Below are positions 24,862 through 33,027 of a stretch of 42,590 nt of DNA, one piece after another (the first letter of the stretch is position 1; each line of letters begins with the position of its first letter). The stretch comes from Candidatus Nanohalarchaeota archaeon (lineage in GTDB: Archaea; Nanohalarchaeota; Nanosalinia; Nanosalinales; JAFCCC01), in NCBI GenBank assembly GCA_017610385.1, contig JAFCCC010000010.1, positions 1 through 42,590 on the forward strand, written 5' to 3'. Below the pieces are notes generated by a model. It did not search any database and was not told the DNA's origin. It was given only the letters and a program-made list of their open reading frames with translations. The position numbers were made by a program, and so were the translations under genes.

Positions 24862-25158
24862 TTAATCTGTTACATATTGCCATTTTTTAGGCAATCTTTT
24901 TTTTAATCTTTCCTCAGGTCTACCAAAAATTAATTGGCCAGAGACCTGGACTTTATCTTTATTTTGTAATGTAAATCGAAATTCACATTGTTTTTTTGGA
25001 ACTCTAATTTCTCTTTTATTCTGCTCTATTATTAACATGTTTCGTGTTTCGTCAATTACCGTCCCTACAAGCCCTTTTATGTTCGGGTCTGTACTTTCCA
25101 CAATCTCAACTGGAAGTCCAATTAATTCATGGCGCGGCAAGTTTTCCGCAGTTCTCAT
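24862..25158 (-). CDS. rnp1: RNase P protein component Rpp29 (POP4)
   Basis: 98 aa; one of the archaeal RNase P proteins that help trim tRNA 5' leaders. Sm-like barrel: LPRHELIGLPVEIVESTDPN, then GLVGTVIDETRNMLII and a REIRVPKKQCEFRF strand. Its place between aIF1 and uS17 is standard in archaea. Confidence 0.93.
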   Translation of the reverse strand: MRTAENLPRHELIGLPVEIVESTDPNIKGLVGTVIDETRNMLIIEQNKREIRVPKKQCEFRFTLQNKDKVQVSGQLIFGRPEERLKKRLPKKWQYVTD

Positions 25159-25165
25159 GGTTCCT

Positions 25166-25468
25166 TTATTTTATTTTTATTTGGTTTTCCGCAAGTCCGA
25201 GTTTAACCAGCGCCGCTTTAACAGTTCTTTTATGGTTTCCCTGCAATTCTATTACTCCATTTTTTGCAGTTCCGCCACATGCAACCTTGGATTTCAACTG
25301 AGACGCTAATTCTTTTAATTCCGCATCTTTCATGTCGAAACCACTAATCACAGTCACTTCTTTTCCATATCTTCTTTTAACAACGCTGACCTCTATTTTT
25401 TGTGCTTCCCGTTCAATTACGTTACATACACAAATATCTTCCGGTAAACCACATTTAGGACAAATCAT
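25166..25468 (-). CDS. sui1: Translation initiation factor aIF1 (SUI1)
   Basis: 100 aa. Zinc-knuckle-like N-terminus MICPKCGLPEDICVC (Cys3, Cys6, Cys13, Cys15), then the SUI1 fold with RRYGKEVTVISGF and SKVACGGTAKNGVIELQGNH. Promotes start-codon selection on the small subunit. Overlaps uL29 by one base. Confidence 0.96.
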   Translation of the reverse strand: MICPKCGLPEDICVCNVIEREAQKIEVSVVKRRYGKEVTVISGFDMKDAELKELASQLKSKVACGGTAKNGVIELQGNHKRTVKAALVKLGLAENQIKIK

Positions 25469-25680
25469 TAATCCTTCTTAACCTCCTTTTTCTGATTTAG
25501 GAATGTATTGATTCTTGCTATGGTTCTCTTAATCTCTTTTAATTTTCCTGGATTTTCAGGCATACCACCAACCTTAAGCTTTCCTCTTTCCTTTGATAAT
25601 TCTAATTTTAATTCTTTTTTCTTTGTTTCAAGGTCTTTAGCACCCATTATTTTTATTTTAGTCATTTTGAGTATTGCCAT
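25468..25680 (-). CDS. rpl29: Ribosomal protein uL29
   Basis: 70 aa, a helical hairpin: LETKKKELKLELSKERGKLK and LKEIKRTIARINTFLNQKK. Located at the tunnel exit, part of the SRP/insertase docking site. The ATG at 25680 is used; Met6 is an alternative. 7 nt after uS3. Confidence 0.94.
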   Translation of the reverse strand: MAILKMTKIKIMGAKDLETKKKELKLELSKERGKLKVGGMPENPGKLKEIKRTIARINTFLNQKKEVKKD

Positions 25681-25687
25681 TTTCTCA

Positions 25688-26614
25688 CTATCCGGAAACT
25701 CCAGTATTCAAAGTATCTAACAAAGTCTTTCTAGCTTTGCCCCTATTCTCCTGTTTTATTAGTTCTTTACACATACTTACAAATTCTTTTCTGGTCAATT
25801 CAGTTTTCTTTTCCTTTAAAAACGATTTAATTTCTTTAATCTTTTTAGTTAATATCTCTTCAGGAATTTTGACTGTATTCTCTTTCTTATTTTTTTCTTC
25901 TGTTTTTTTGGACTCTTTACTTTTCCCCTCTATTTCTTTCTCTTCAGTATCTTTTTTTATTCCTTTTTCTTCTTCGGTTTTTTTCAATTCCAATGTCTTT
26001 TTCGCTTGTATTTGTTCTAATTGATTTTTTTCGAATCTCTTTCTATAATAATATTCTGGAAGTTCTGTCATAATTCTTACTGTTACTCCAATAGTTCCTG
26101 GTTTAGTAACTGCAGTCGCCTTCGCAATTTCTACATATTCTTTTGCAGAGCCACCGCATCGTTTAACGCATCCAGATTTTATTTTTACTGTCCTTTTTCT
26201 TTCTCCTGATAATTTCCCGCTAATTTCAACCTGTGCACCAATCGCACCAGCACTCATTATTCTTTTTAAATAAGTACTTGCTACTCTTTTTGCATTGCCC
26301 CCTTTTTCTAACCAGCCGGCAATGTTCTTTGTGACTACTTTTGCATCTAAATCTACTTTTATAACCTCTTCTGCTTCAACTACTGGATTTTCAATATTAA
26401 AATTGTTCTTCAAAGCCTCTATTAATTTATTAATCTTTTCTCCACCACGACCAATAACTATACCCGGTTTTTGAGCTCTAATAATGATTCTTGTGCTCGT
26501 TGGAGTTTTATAAATAAAGATTTTACTGTAATTAGCTCGATCTAATTGTTTTTCCAAAAACTCTTCTAATCGTGCGTGTTCAATCCCTTTTTTTACGAAA
26601 TCTTTTTCAATCAT
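25688..26614 (-). CDS. rps3: Ribosomal protein uS3 with C-terminal domain
   Basis: 308 aa against about 210-230 typically. KH domain at about 40-100 with the GRGG loop (GIVIGRGGEKINKLIEALK) and the C-domain GAIGAQVEISGKLSGERKRT. After about residue 205 comes a charged linker (ELKKTEEEKGIKKDTEEKE...) and then a predicted helical domain (about 245-308: EEILTKKIKEIKSFLKEKK... to TLNTGVSG). The extra domain sits near the mRNA entry site; its role is unknown. Confidence 0.95.
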   Translation of the reverse strand: MIEKDFVKKGIEHARLEEFLEKQLDRANYSKIFIYKTPTSTRIIIRAQKPGIVIGRGGEKINKLIEALKNNFNIENPVVEAEEVIKVDLDAKVVTKNIAGWLEKGGNAKRVASTYLKRIMSAGAIGAQVEISGKLSGERKRTVKIKSGCVKRCGGSAKEYVEIAKATAVTKPGTIGVTVRIMTELPEYYYRKRFEKNQLEQIQAKKTLELKKTEEEKGIKKDTEEKEIEGKSKESKKTEEKNKKENTVKIPEEILTKKIKEIKSFLKEKKTELTRKEFVSMCKELIKQENRGKARKTLLDTLNTGVSG

Positions 26615-27018
26615 TTTTCCTTTACCTTAATTTTAATATGCGTCATTTTAGGCAATCGTCCAGCATTTCTTTTTGGTGTTCTAAATTGCCTTCCCGTATT
26701 TACGATAGTTTCTGCAATATACAGTTTTTCACTTAGACCTGCATATTTTGCATTTTCTATTGCGCTTTTTATTAATTTTAAAAATTCTCCAGCAGCTTTA
26801 ACAGGATATCGTCCCAATTGTCCCCCAGTTCTATGTCCCGCATTGCTTTTGAATCGTTTAATTGGAACATATTGTTCTTTTTTGACAACTCCTTGTAACT
26901 GAACAATTGCTTTTTCCGTGGATTTTCCCTTGATAAATCTCGCAATTTCTACAGAATACTTTCTAGAGATTCTTAAATTCCTTCCGATTGCAATCGCGGA
27001 GTTATCTTCTTTTATCAT
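26611..27018 (-). CDS. rpl22: Ribosomal protein uL22
   Basis: 135 aa, archaeal form. It begins AIAIGRNLRISRKYSVEIAR, has the KSAIENAKYAGLSEKLYI helix and the C-terminal loop hairpin FRTPKRNAGRLPKMTHIKIK lining the exit tunnel. A GGTGA ribosome site precedes it, just after a small hairpin (27023-27040). Confidence 0.96.
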   Translation of the reverse strand: MIKEDNSAIAIGRNLRISRKYSVEIARFIKGKSTEKAIVQLQGVVKKEQYVPIKRFKSNAGHRTGGQLGRYPVKAAGEFLKLIKSAIENAKYAGLSEKLYIAETIVNTGRQFRTPKRNAGRLPKMTHIKIKVKEK

Positions 27019-27200
27019 TTTTCACCTGACCTTCTGAAAGATCAATCCTCACGTAAAACTCTTACGAGTTTTCCTATGTTGTGAACAAAGTTCACAAGTA
27101 CAGCCAGTTGCAAGCAACTCACCGCCAAGCATTTGAGCCCATAGACTAAAACACCGTATTTGGTCAAACTTCGTTAAGTTTGCTCTTCTCATAATTTTGC
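27019..27200 (-). other. Hairpin-rich insertion between uS19 and uL22
   Basis: 182-nt gap in an operon where neighbours are 1-10 nt apart. On the minus strand it holds five perfect or near-perfect hairpins: AAACTT/AAGTTT (27168-27183), AGTTG/CAACT (27101-27114), TTGTGAAC/GTTCACAA (27075-27093), AAAACTC/GAGTTTT (27056-27073) and TGATCTT/AAGGTCA (27026-27043). CTATG/CATAG may enclose two of them. A 47-codon frame (27049-27192) exists but looks accidental. Confidence 0.6.
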
Positions 27201-27578
27201 TTATTTTAATGGTACAAATTTCGAGGATCTTGTAGCACCTAGACCCGGAGCAGAGTGTAAAGTTCTTCTTCTACTCATAGCAAATTCACCTAAATAGTGA
27301 CCAACCATCAGCGCTTTAATTTCCACATTCATAAATTCTTTTCCATTGAATATTCCAACTACTTTACCAATCATTTCTGGGATAATAATCATGTCTCTAA
27401 CATGTGTTTTGGCAGATCCTTTTTTTCTTAGTTTAAGCAACAATCTTTTTTGTTGATCAGTTAAACCTCTTTTTAAAGACCGTCTTATTCTTGAAGGCAT
27501 TAATTCTGCAAATTCATCCAAGTTCATATTTTTTAATTGCTCTTCTGTTTTACCGTAAATTTTTAGTTCTTCTGCCAT
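27201..27578 (-). CDS. rps19: Ribosomal protein uS19
   Basis: 125 aa, archaeal length. Core [20 protein letters not shown] and C-terminal [20 protein letters not shown]. Located in the small-subunit head beside uS13. 5 nt after uL2. Confidence 0.96.
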   Translation of the reverse strand: MAEELKIYGKTEEQLKNMNLDEFAELMPSRIRRSLKRGLTDQQKRLLLKLRKKGSAKTHVRDMIIIPEMIGKVVGIFNGKEFMNVEIKALMVGHYLGEFAMSRRRTLHSAPGLGATRSSKFVPLK

Positions 27579-27583
27579 TTATT

Positions 27584-28279
27584 TTACCTCTTTTTCCTCC
27601 CAGTTCTTCGAGAAGCAATAGTACCAACTTTCTGACCTGGTGGTGAACTTCTTTTAACGTTCTTAGGTCTTCCAGGACTAGTACTTCCTCCAAATGGATG
27701 ATCTCTAGCATTCATTGCACCTGCAGAGGTCTTTGAATGCTTTTTACCATGTGCTTTTAATATTAATTTTCTTCTTCCAGCTTTATAATACGGCTTTTCT
27801 AATCTGCCGCCTCCACCCACTTTTCCAATTGTCGCTTTACATTTAGAGTTTAAGTCAACGAATTTTTTGGAAGGTAGTTTTACTTTAACCTTATCTCCTT
27901 GTGAGACTAATAATGCATAAGTACCTGATGCTCTGACAAATCTTCCACCATCTCCTGGCACACGTTCAATATTATAAATTGGCGTTCCTTCTGGTATATC
28001 TACTAATTTTAAAACATTCCCTATTTTTAATTCCTTTGAATTATGAATAGAGATTTTATCTCCGACCATTAGTTGTTCTGGTGCAATTATATTCAATGCA
28101 CTACCATCTTCTAGTTTTAAGTGTGCTAGCGGCGCAGTTCTGCCTGGATCTCTTATTAAATCCATTACCTCACCACTAATACTTCTTTTAGGATAGTATA
28201 CTGGACCTTTTGCTCTATGTACTGGAGCTCTCCATGTTGGTCTTCCAGTTCCTTTTCTTTGTGCCCTAATTCTTACCAT
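27584..28279 (-). CDS. rpl2: Ribosomal protein uL2
   Basis: 231 aa. The conserved GAMNARDHPFGGSTSPGRPK near the C-terminus contains the histidine close to the peptidyl-transferase centre. SH3-like (VGDKISIHNSKELKIGNVLK) and KOW-like domains are present. Order uL23-uL2-uS19 is standard. Confidence 0.97.
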   Translation of the reverse strand: MVRIRAQRKGTGRPTWRAPVHRAKGPVYYPKRSISGEVMDLIRDPGRTAPLAHLKLEDGSALNIIAPEQLMVGDKISIHNSKELKIGNVLKLVDIPEGTPIYNIERVPGDGGRFVRASGTYALLVSQGDKVKVKLPSKKFVDLNSKCKATIGKVGGGGRLEKPYYKAGRRKLILKAHGKKHSKTSAGAMNARDHPFGGSTSPGRPKNVKRSSPPGQKVGTIASRRTGRKKR

Positions 28280-28286
28280 TTTTCAC

Positions 28287-28556
28287 CTATAACATACCTA
28301 ATTTAGTTGCAATATCTAATGCTTCGTAATCGGCAGTCAATTTGACATATGCCTTTTTTGTTCCTTTTCTTGTGATTTGCGTATTAATGTTTTGTATTTT
28401 AACATTAAACATTTCTTCGACAGTTTTTTTAATCTGTTGTTTCGTGGCTTTTAAATTTACTATGAAAACTAAGGTATTTTGTTCATCCACCAACCCCACA
28501 CTTTTTTCAGTCAGGTGCGGATATTCTACAATGTTTTCATTTACTTTTTTAGCCAT
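28287..28556 (-). CDS. rpl23: Ribosomal protein uL23
   Basis: 89 aa from the ATG at 28556, 5 nt after the uL4 stop and preceded by GTGAT; a GTG at 28565 would add three residues. Ferredoxin-like fold: VEYPHLTEKSVGLVDEQNTL and INTQITRKGTKKAYVKLTAD. Sits at the tunnel exit as docking site for SRP and SecY. Confidence 0.95.
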   Translation of the reverse strand: MAKKVNENIVEYPHLTEKSVGLVDEQNTLVFIVNLKATKQQIKKTVEEMFNVKIQNINTQITRKGTKKAYVKLTADYEALDIATKLGML

Positions 28557-28561
28557 TTTAA

Positions 28562-29368
28562 TCACATAAATAATTTATTTTCTTTTAATGATTTGATTGC
28601 ATTTTCAGTCCAGATTACTAATCTTCCTGGTTGTGTCCCTGGAGCCAATAATTCTGCATTTAAATCTTTGACGTTAACTACTTGAACTCCTGCAATATTC
28701 TTGCAAGAGTTTATAATTCCTTGATCTTTTCCGATAGAAACTAATGGCCCAATCTTTCTTTTATACGGCCGATTTCTCATTTTTCCTTTACCGCATCTAA
28801 TTTTTTTCCTGCTGGCCCTCTCTAATTCTATTTTTAATCCCAGATTATTCAAAACATCCATTACTTCTTTAGTTTTCTTTAAGGACTCAAATTTATTGTC
28901 TAAAACCAATGGCACATTTGTTTTTTCAATATTATGTCTTTTATTCACCAAATCTAAATTTACGGATGCGGAAATTGCGCTTCTAATAGCTTTTCTTCTT
29001 TCTTTTGTATTAATTTCTTCTCTCCAGTTCTTTTCCGCTTTCGGTGGATGACTTCTTCTGCCTCCTACAGTATTTGGTGCAACTGCACCAACCCAACCAA
29101 ATCTCGTCCCTCGTCTACTTAATATTTTTCGTGGAGTTCGAGAAATACCAAAACCATAAGAGCCTCTATATGATTTTCTTCTTTTTGATAATTTAGCACT
29201 CTGTTTCATTCCTGCTTCTGGGTCACTACCGTACGCTTGTCTTTTGTGAGACTGAATTGCTAATACAGCTCTTTTAATTAAATCTTCTCGTACAGACTCA
29301 TTAAATTGTTCTGGAAGTTCTATTTCACCAGTTTCTTTCCCAGTTAAATCTAATATTTTAGCTTTCAT
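28562..29368 (-). CDS. rpl4: Ribosomal protein uL4
   Basis: 268 aa, archaeal/eukaryotic type. The internal loop that lines the exit tunnel is recognisable (FGISRTPRKILSRRGTRFGW, GAVAPNTVGGRRSHPPK). C-terminal part with IWTENAIKSLKEN. 8 nt after uL3. Confidence 0.97.
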   Translation of the reverse strand: MKAKILDLTGKETGEIELPEQFNESVREDLIKRAVLAIQSHKRQAYGSDPEAGMKQSAKLSKRRKSYRGSYGFGISRTPRKILSRRGTRFGWVGAVAPNTVGGRRSHPPKAEKNWREEINTKERRKAIRSAISASVNLDLVNKRHNIEKTNVPLVLDNKFESLKKTKEVMDVLNNLGLKIELERASRKKIRCGKGKMRNRPYKRKIGPLVSIGKDQGIINSCKNIAGVQVVNVKDLNAELLAPGTQPGRLVIWTENAIKSLKENKLFM

Positions 29369-29376
29369 TTTTTACC

Positions 29377-30330
29377 TCATTTTAGGATATATGTAATTTC
29401 TGGAGCTTTCGCGGGTGTTATCTTTCTAATCGCAGGCCTAAATAAAATTAACCTTTTAGTAGCTCCCGGTACCGACCCTTTAATTAATACATAGTCTGAT
29501 TTAATTAACCCATAATTTTTAAAACCGCTCTTCGGTGTAATTTTTTCTGTATCATTTTCAATTAATAATAAATTTTTGTTATATTCTGTTCTTCTTGTAT
29601 ATCCCATTTGACCCATCATTGGAATTCTCCAGTCAGTATAATGCGGATGCCATGGGCCGATATTTCCTGCTTTTCTTTTGGTTTTTTCACTTTTTGGATG
29701 CAATACCTTTACTCCGTGTCTTTTTACTGGACCTTGTGTTCCCTTACCCTTTGTAACTGAAATTACGTCTAAAAAATCTCCTTTTGAGAATACATCAGAA
29801 ATCCTTAATTCTTTGCCAAAGTAATGCTTAGCTAATTCTATTTTTTCATCAAGGGAGCCGTATAACGGTATTTCAAAAACCTCTGGTTTCTTTTTTGACA
29901 AACCAGATTTTTTAGGTTGTGTATGAACTAATAATCTCAAATCAATTATTTTTTCAATATCTTTTAAAAGGGTCTCTAATTTGCCATTGCTTTTTTTTGG
30001 CGTAGAAAACTTTCTTTTCAAGTCTTTAGATAAATTCTCAACATATATTTCCCTTATCGCGTTTTGAGCAACACCGTCTGTTCCATAAGTTCTTACCCCA
30101 TAAACCATTAACGGAGGACATTCTAAAATGGTTACAGCTTCTACTTGTTCTCCTTTACCTTTCTTTTTGAGAATTCTACTCATTCCGACTTTATAACCCG
30201 CGAAACCAAGAATTTGTTTATCTTTAAAAATCGCATCGACTACGTTCAACGTGGGATAAATCCGTTTTGCCCGTTTCATAGGCTTAAATTGCAATGATCC
30301 TCTTCTAGGATGATGAAATTTTGATGACAT
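29377..30330 (-). CDS. rpl3: Ribosomal protein uL3
   Basis: 317 aa; first gene of the S10/spc superoperon here. SSKFHHPRRGSLQFKPMKRA start; KGKGTQGPVKRHGVKVLHPK and GNIGPWHPHYTDWRIPMMGQ carry the conserved tryptophan-finger region next to the peptidyl-transferase centre. Preceded by a long structured leader and a TATA box near 30491-30498. Confidence 0.97.
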   Translation of the reverse strand: MSSKFHHPRRGSLQFKPMKRAKRIYPTLNVVDAIFKDKQILGFAGYKVGMSRILKKKGKGEQVEAVTILECPPLMVYGVRTYGTDGVAQNAIREIYVENLSKDLKRKFSTPKKSNGKLETLLKDIEKIIDLRLLVHTQPKKSGLSKKKPEVFEIPLYGSLDEKIELAKHYFGKELRISDVFSKGDFLDVISVTKGKGTQGPVKRHGVKVLHPKSEKTKRKAGNIGPWHPHYTDWRIPMMGQMGYTRRTEYNKNLLLIENDTEKITPKSGFKNYGLIKSDYVLIKGSVPGATKRLILFRPAIRKITPAKAPEITYILK

Positions 30331-30467
30331 TTTTATCTTGTAGCTATAGCTTTTTGTAGTCTAAAATACTACTTTTAGTTTTTCCGGAGGCCCTCGAACA
30401 AAAGTCTGATTATTCTAAGCAACTTAAGTTTAAGTTATGTGTGGCACGGAGTCTTAGAACCTAAGAC
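30331..30467 (-). promoter_or_regulatory. Structured uL3 operon leader
   Basis: About 135 nt from the inferred TSS (about 30467) to the uL3 ATG. It begins with AAGTTAT...ATAACTT (30476-30482 pairing with 30434-30440) enclosing a perfect AGTCTTAG/CTAAGACT hairpin (30449-30467). Further down are ACTTTT/AAAAGT (30402-30407 with 30374-30379) and GTAGT/ACTAC (30357-30373). This is the size and position expected for ribosomal-protein feedback control, but no ligand can be named. Confidence 0.45.
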
Positions 30468-30490
30468 TAATCTATAACTTACAAGAAACA

Positions 30491-30498
30491 TTTATAAA
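30491..30498 (-). promoter_or_regulatory. TATA box of the ribosomal superoperon
   Basis: TTTATAAA, followed by an inferred start 24-30 nt downstream and the structured uL3 leader. It lies just after the stop of the broken small gene at 30511-30784. Confidence 0.5.
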
Positions 30499-30510
30499 GG
30501 AATCGTCAAT

Positions 30511-30784
30511 CTACGCAGAAATGGGTTTTTCAGTAGATAAAAATATCAGATACAATTTTTCTTCTTTGATTTCTACCCTTTGGATCACGAGATAAATTCC
30601 AACTAATGGACCATTTTTTGCAACCTTAATGGACGCTGACTTTATTTTTGAAAGATATTTCTTTGGAACTTCTAACCACAAATGTTAATTCAAAGAGTAA
30701 GATATAAGTTTCATCATGAGGTCTACGGGGTGTTTGAGGCTCCACAGCCTTTAAATTTCTAGGTTGTTTTAAGTTATTTATCAC
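30511..30784 (-). pseudogene. Frameshifted small gene, unknown family
   Basis: Two adjoining frames look coding. From a GTG at 30784 it reads about 35 residues ending ETYILLFELTF. One nucleotide out of frame, the second part continues LEVPKKYLSKIKSASIKVAK... to ...LSTEKPISA and a TAG at 30511. Joining them by removing one base near 30675-30680 gives a coherent protein of about 90 aa. It could be a decayed gene, a sequencing error, or a frameshift. I recognise no family. Confidence 0.5.
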
Positions 30785-30941
30785 CACACTAAATTTTACA
30801 GTGTGTATTTGTTCTATTTTTGTTTTTAGTGGATTAGTGATGCGGATGTTTTATAGTTTAATTTGTTTTAACAGTTTTTTTATTTGATAAATATCCATAA
30901 TTTAATTTATCTTTATTCAAATAAACATTTTTCGTTCAAAC
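30785..30941. other. AT-rich spacer, no gene seen
   Basis: Very AT-rich, no ORF or tRNA. It should hold the promoters of the flanking divergent genes. TAAATTTTACAGTG-type sequence near 30790 forms a weak inverted repeat (CACACT/AGTGTG at 30784-30806). Confidence 0.4.
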
Positions 30942-30951
30942 CTTTATTTAA
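30942..30951 (+). promoter_or_regulatory. TATA box of the VIT-like gene
   Basis: CTTTATTTAA 22-31 nt before the ATG at 30973, leaderless spacing. Confidence 0.5.
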
Positions 30952-30972
30952 CCTGTAATTTAATTATGCAAT

Positions 30973-31458
30973 ATGAAGCGAGTGAAACTTGCAATTAAAA
31001 CCGGCTTTGGTTTTGGGATAACTTCCGCAGTTATAACCACTTTAGGTTTAATGATTGGTCTGAATGCTGGAACAAATTCTAAATTAGTGGTTATTGGAGG
31101 TATTTTAACAATAGCTATTGCAGACGCATTTTCAGATGCTTTAGGAATTCATATTTCAGAAGAATCTGACAAGAAGAATACAGAAAAACAAGTTTGGGCC
31201 GCAACTTTATCAGCGTTCATTTCAAAATTACTTTTTGCCTTAACTTTCTTAATTCCTTTATTACTCACAAACCTTACAACCGCGATTTTTATCAATATTG
31301 GATGGGGCCTTTTACTTTTAGGAGTTTTTTCTTATTTAATGGCTAAGACAAGAGCTGAAAATCCGTTTAAAGTAGTAGGAGAACATTTATCAATTGCATT
31401 CTTAGTCATTATAATAACTCATTATTTTGGTCTGTGGATTGCTACTTTGTTTGCCTAA
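30973..31458 (+). CDS. VIT/CCC1-like membrane carrier
   Basis: 161 aa, about five hydrophobic helices. The segment GFGFGITSAVITTLGLMIGL and the following GGILTIAIADAFSDALGIHI match the first two helices of the VIT1/CCC1 iron/manganese transporter family, with the acidic/His residues (Asp, Asp, His, Glu) expected at the metal path, then ISEESD. It is shorter than plant VIT1 and lacks the long metal-binding loop. Metal specificity cannot be told. Ends overlapping an antisense zinc-finger gene by 3-4 nt. Confidence 0.75.
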   Translation: MKRVKLAIKTGFGFGITSAVITTLGLMIGLNAGTNSKLVVIGGILTIAIADAFSDALGIHISEESDKKNTEKQVWAATLSAFISKLLFALTFLIPLLLTNLTTAIFINIGWGLLLLGVFSYLMAKTRAENPFKVVGEHLSIAFLVIIITHYFGLWIATLFA

Positions 31459-31631
31459 GCGCCAAAATCCAAAATCAAATTGGATTTTTCCTGAGCTTTC
31501 ATTTTTTTGATACACTCTTTATGAGCATGACCTTCTTCGGTTTCTACTGTGCTTTCGCGGTCAATGAAAGAATCGTAAATTAAATTACCACAAATAAAGC
31601 ATCTTCCTAGAGAAATTAAATTATTTGTCAT
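31455..31631 (-). CDS. 58-aa zinc-finger protein
   Basis: Short gene, minus strand. It contains RCFICGN (Cys11 and Cys14) and GHAHKEC (His35, His37, Cys41): a treble-clef-like C-C...H-C metal site. Starts MTNNLISLG; the tail NLILDFGA is hydrophobic. The codon pattern resembles neighbouring genes, and the last bases overlap the VIT-like stop tail-to-tail. Function unknown; small archaeal zinc fingers of this type often bind nucleic acids or proteins. Confidence 0.7.
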   Translation of the reverse strand: MTNNLISLGRCFICGNLIYDSFIDRESTVETEEGHAHKECIKKMKAQEKSNLILDFGA

Positions 31632-31848
31632 TCTTAATCACAATATACTATTTGTGATTCTTTTTTATAAGCAAACTCGTACACGAATATTTAGTTGAAA
31701 ATATGGAGATTCCTTTACCGAAATATATAAAAAAGACTAAACTGTTAAGTTATAAATCCCAGAACTCGGATATATACGGTAGTTTATAAAGCTCCGACTA
31801 TACGGACTGTTCTATGCATATAAACACATGTTCATACTTTTAACTCTC

Positions 31849-32943
31849 TCATTTCATTTTTCTTTTTACTCTTTTTTGAGCTAATTCCATTGCAGCAACT
31901 CTCGGGCAAATTTTATTTTTTTTAGCCAAGTTCAAAACCGCTTTTGTATTTTTGGTGATTTTTTCTTCAACCATTTTAAACATTTGTTCTGGTTTTCCAC
32001 CAATATACTCTACATAAGATGAAATTACTCCTCCCGCATTTGCTACAAAATCTGGAATAACTAAAACACCTTTTTTGTGCAATTTTTGCTCAGTCTCTAG
32101 ATCCATTGGTATATTAGAACCCTCTACAATTAATTTCGCTTTTATTTTTTTTACATCTTTCTTTGAAATCAGATCTGGAATCGCCGCAGTAACTAAAACG
32201 TCACACTTAACTGAAATGATTTTTTTATTGGAAAGAACAATTGCTTTCGGATATTTTATTACAGTTCTTTGTTCTTTCTTCACTTTTGCAAGTGTTTCAA
32301 AATTCAAGCCATCTTTTTTATAGACCACGCCTTTTGAGTCTGAAACAGCAACAAGTTTACATCCTTTTTCACTTAAAAATTTGGCCACAAACCAACCAAC
32401 ATTTCCGAAACCTTCAATTGCGACGCGCATTTTTTTAGGATCTAATCCTAAATGTTTCATCGCAATTAACGCGGAATGATATACTCCAAATCCTGTGCTT
32501 CCTACTTCATGAGGAATACCGCCCATTTTTTTGGGTTTGCCAGTACATGCTTTTTTTGATCCATTGGCTTTAGAAAACCACTCCATTTCCTGTTCAGCGA
32601 TATTCATGTCCGGTGCCGAAACATATAATTTAGGAACAACAATCTTCAAAGCTCTTGAAAAGGATTCCACTATCTCTTTTTTCTTCTTCAAATTAAAAGT
32701 ATGTGAATCAGCAATAATTCCGGATTTAGCTCCTCCAAAGGGCAAATCCGCCAGAGCACACTTCCACGTCATGGCCCGCGCCAATCTAGAAACTTCCTCA
32801 ATAGAAACTGTAGGAGTCATTCTTATACCTCCTTTTCCAGGACCTCGTTTTGTGTTATCAATTACAACAAAACCGCGCATGCCAACTTTGGGGTCATACA
32901 CTTCAATTATTTTTTCTGGACCAAATTCATCAAAATTCACCAT
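31849..32943 (-). CDS. Glu/Leu/Val-type amino-acid dehydrogenase
   Basis: 364 aa. NAD(P)-dependent oxidative deamination. Substrate-binding GPGKGGIRMTP (34-44), Lys61 and catalytic Lys73 in PFGGAKSGI, APDMNI with catalytic Asp, and a Rossmann domain with EGFGNVGW (about 197-204). The N-terminus is shorter than in hexameric glutamate dehydrogenases, closer to leucine dehydrogenase in size, so specificity is uncertain. Preceded by GAAGGGG ribosome site and a TATATAG-type promoter near 32977. Confidence 0.9.
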   Translation of the reverse strand: MVNFDEFGPEKIIEVYDPKVGMRGFVVIDNTKRGPGKGGIRMTPTVSIEEVSRLARAMTWKCALADLPFGGAKSGIIADSHTFNLKKKKEIVESFSRALKIVVPKLYVSAPDMNIAEQEMEWFSKANGSKKACTGKPKKMGGIPHEVGSTGFGVYHSALIAMKHLGLDPKKMRVAIEGFGNVGWFVAKFLSEKGCKLVAVSDSKGVVYKKDGLNFETLAKVKKEQRTVIKYPKAIVLSNKKIISVKCDVLVTAAIPDLISKKDVKKIKAKLIVEGSNIPMDLETEQKLHKKGVLVIPDFVANAGGVISSYVEYIGGKPEQMFKMVEEKITKNTKAVLNLAKKNKICPRVAAMELAQKRVKRKMK

Positions 32944-33027
32944 AAAATCCCCTTCAGACTATAATTATTTTTATCACTATATATTATCACTATTTTGATT
33001 TATTACTTTCTTGTATTTGCTTGAGTG

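Noticed and set aside
27049-27192. 47-codon frame with CTCELC between uS19 and uL22
   Set aside because: No ribosome site, rare codons, and the sequence is better explained by five perfect hairpins. Not fully excluded.
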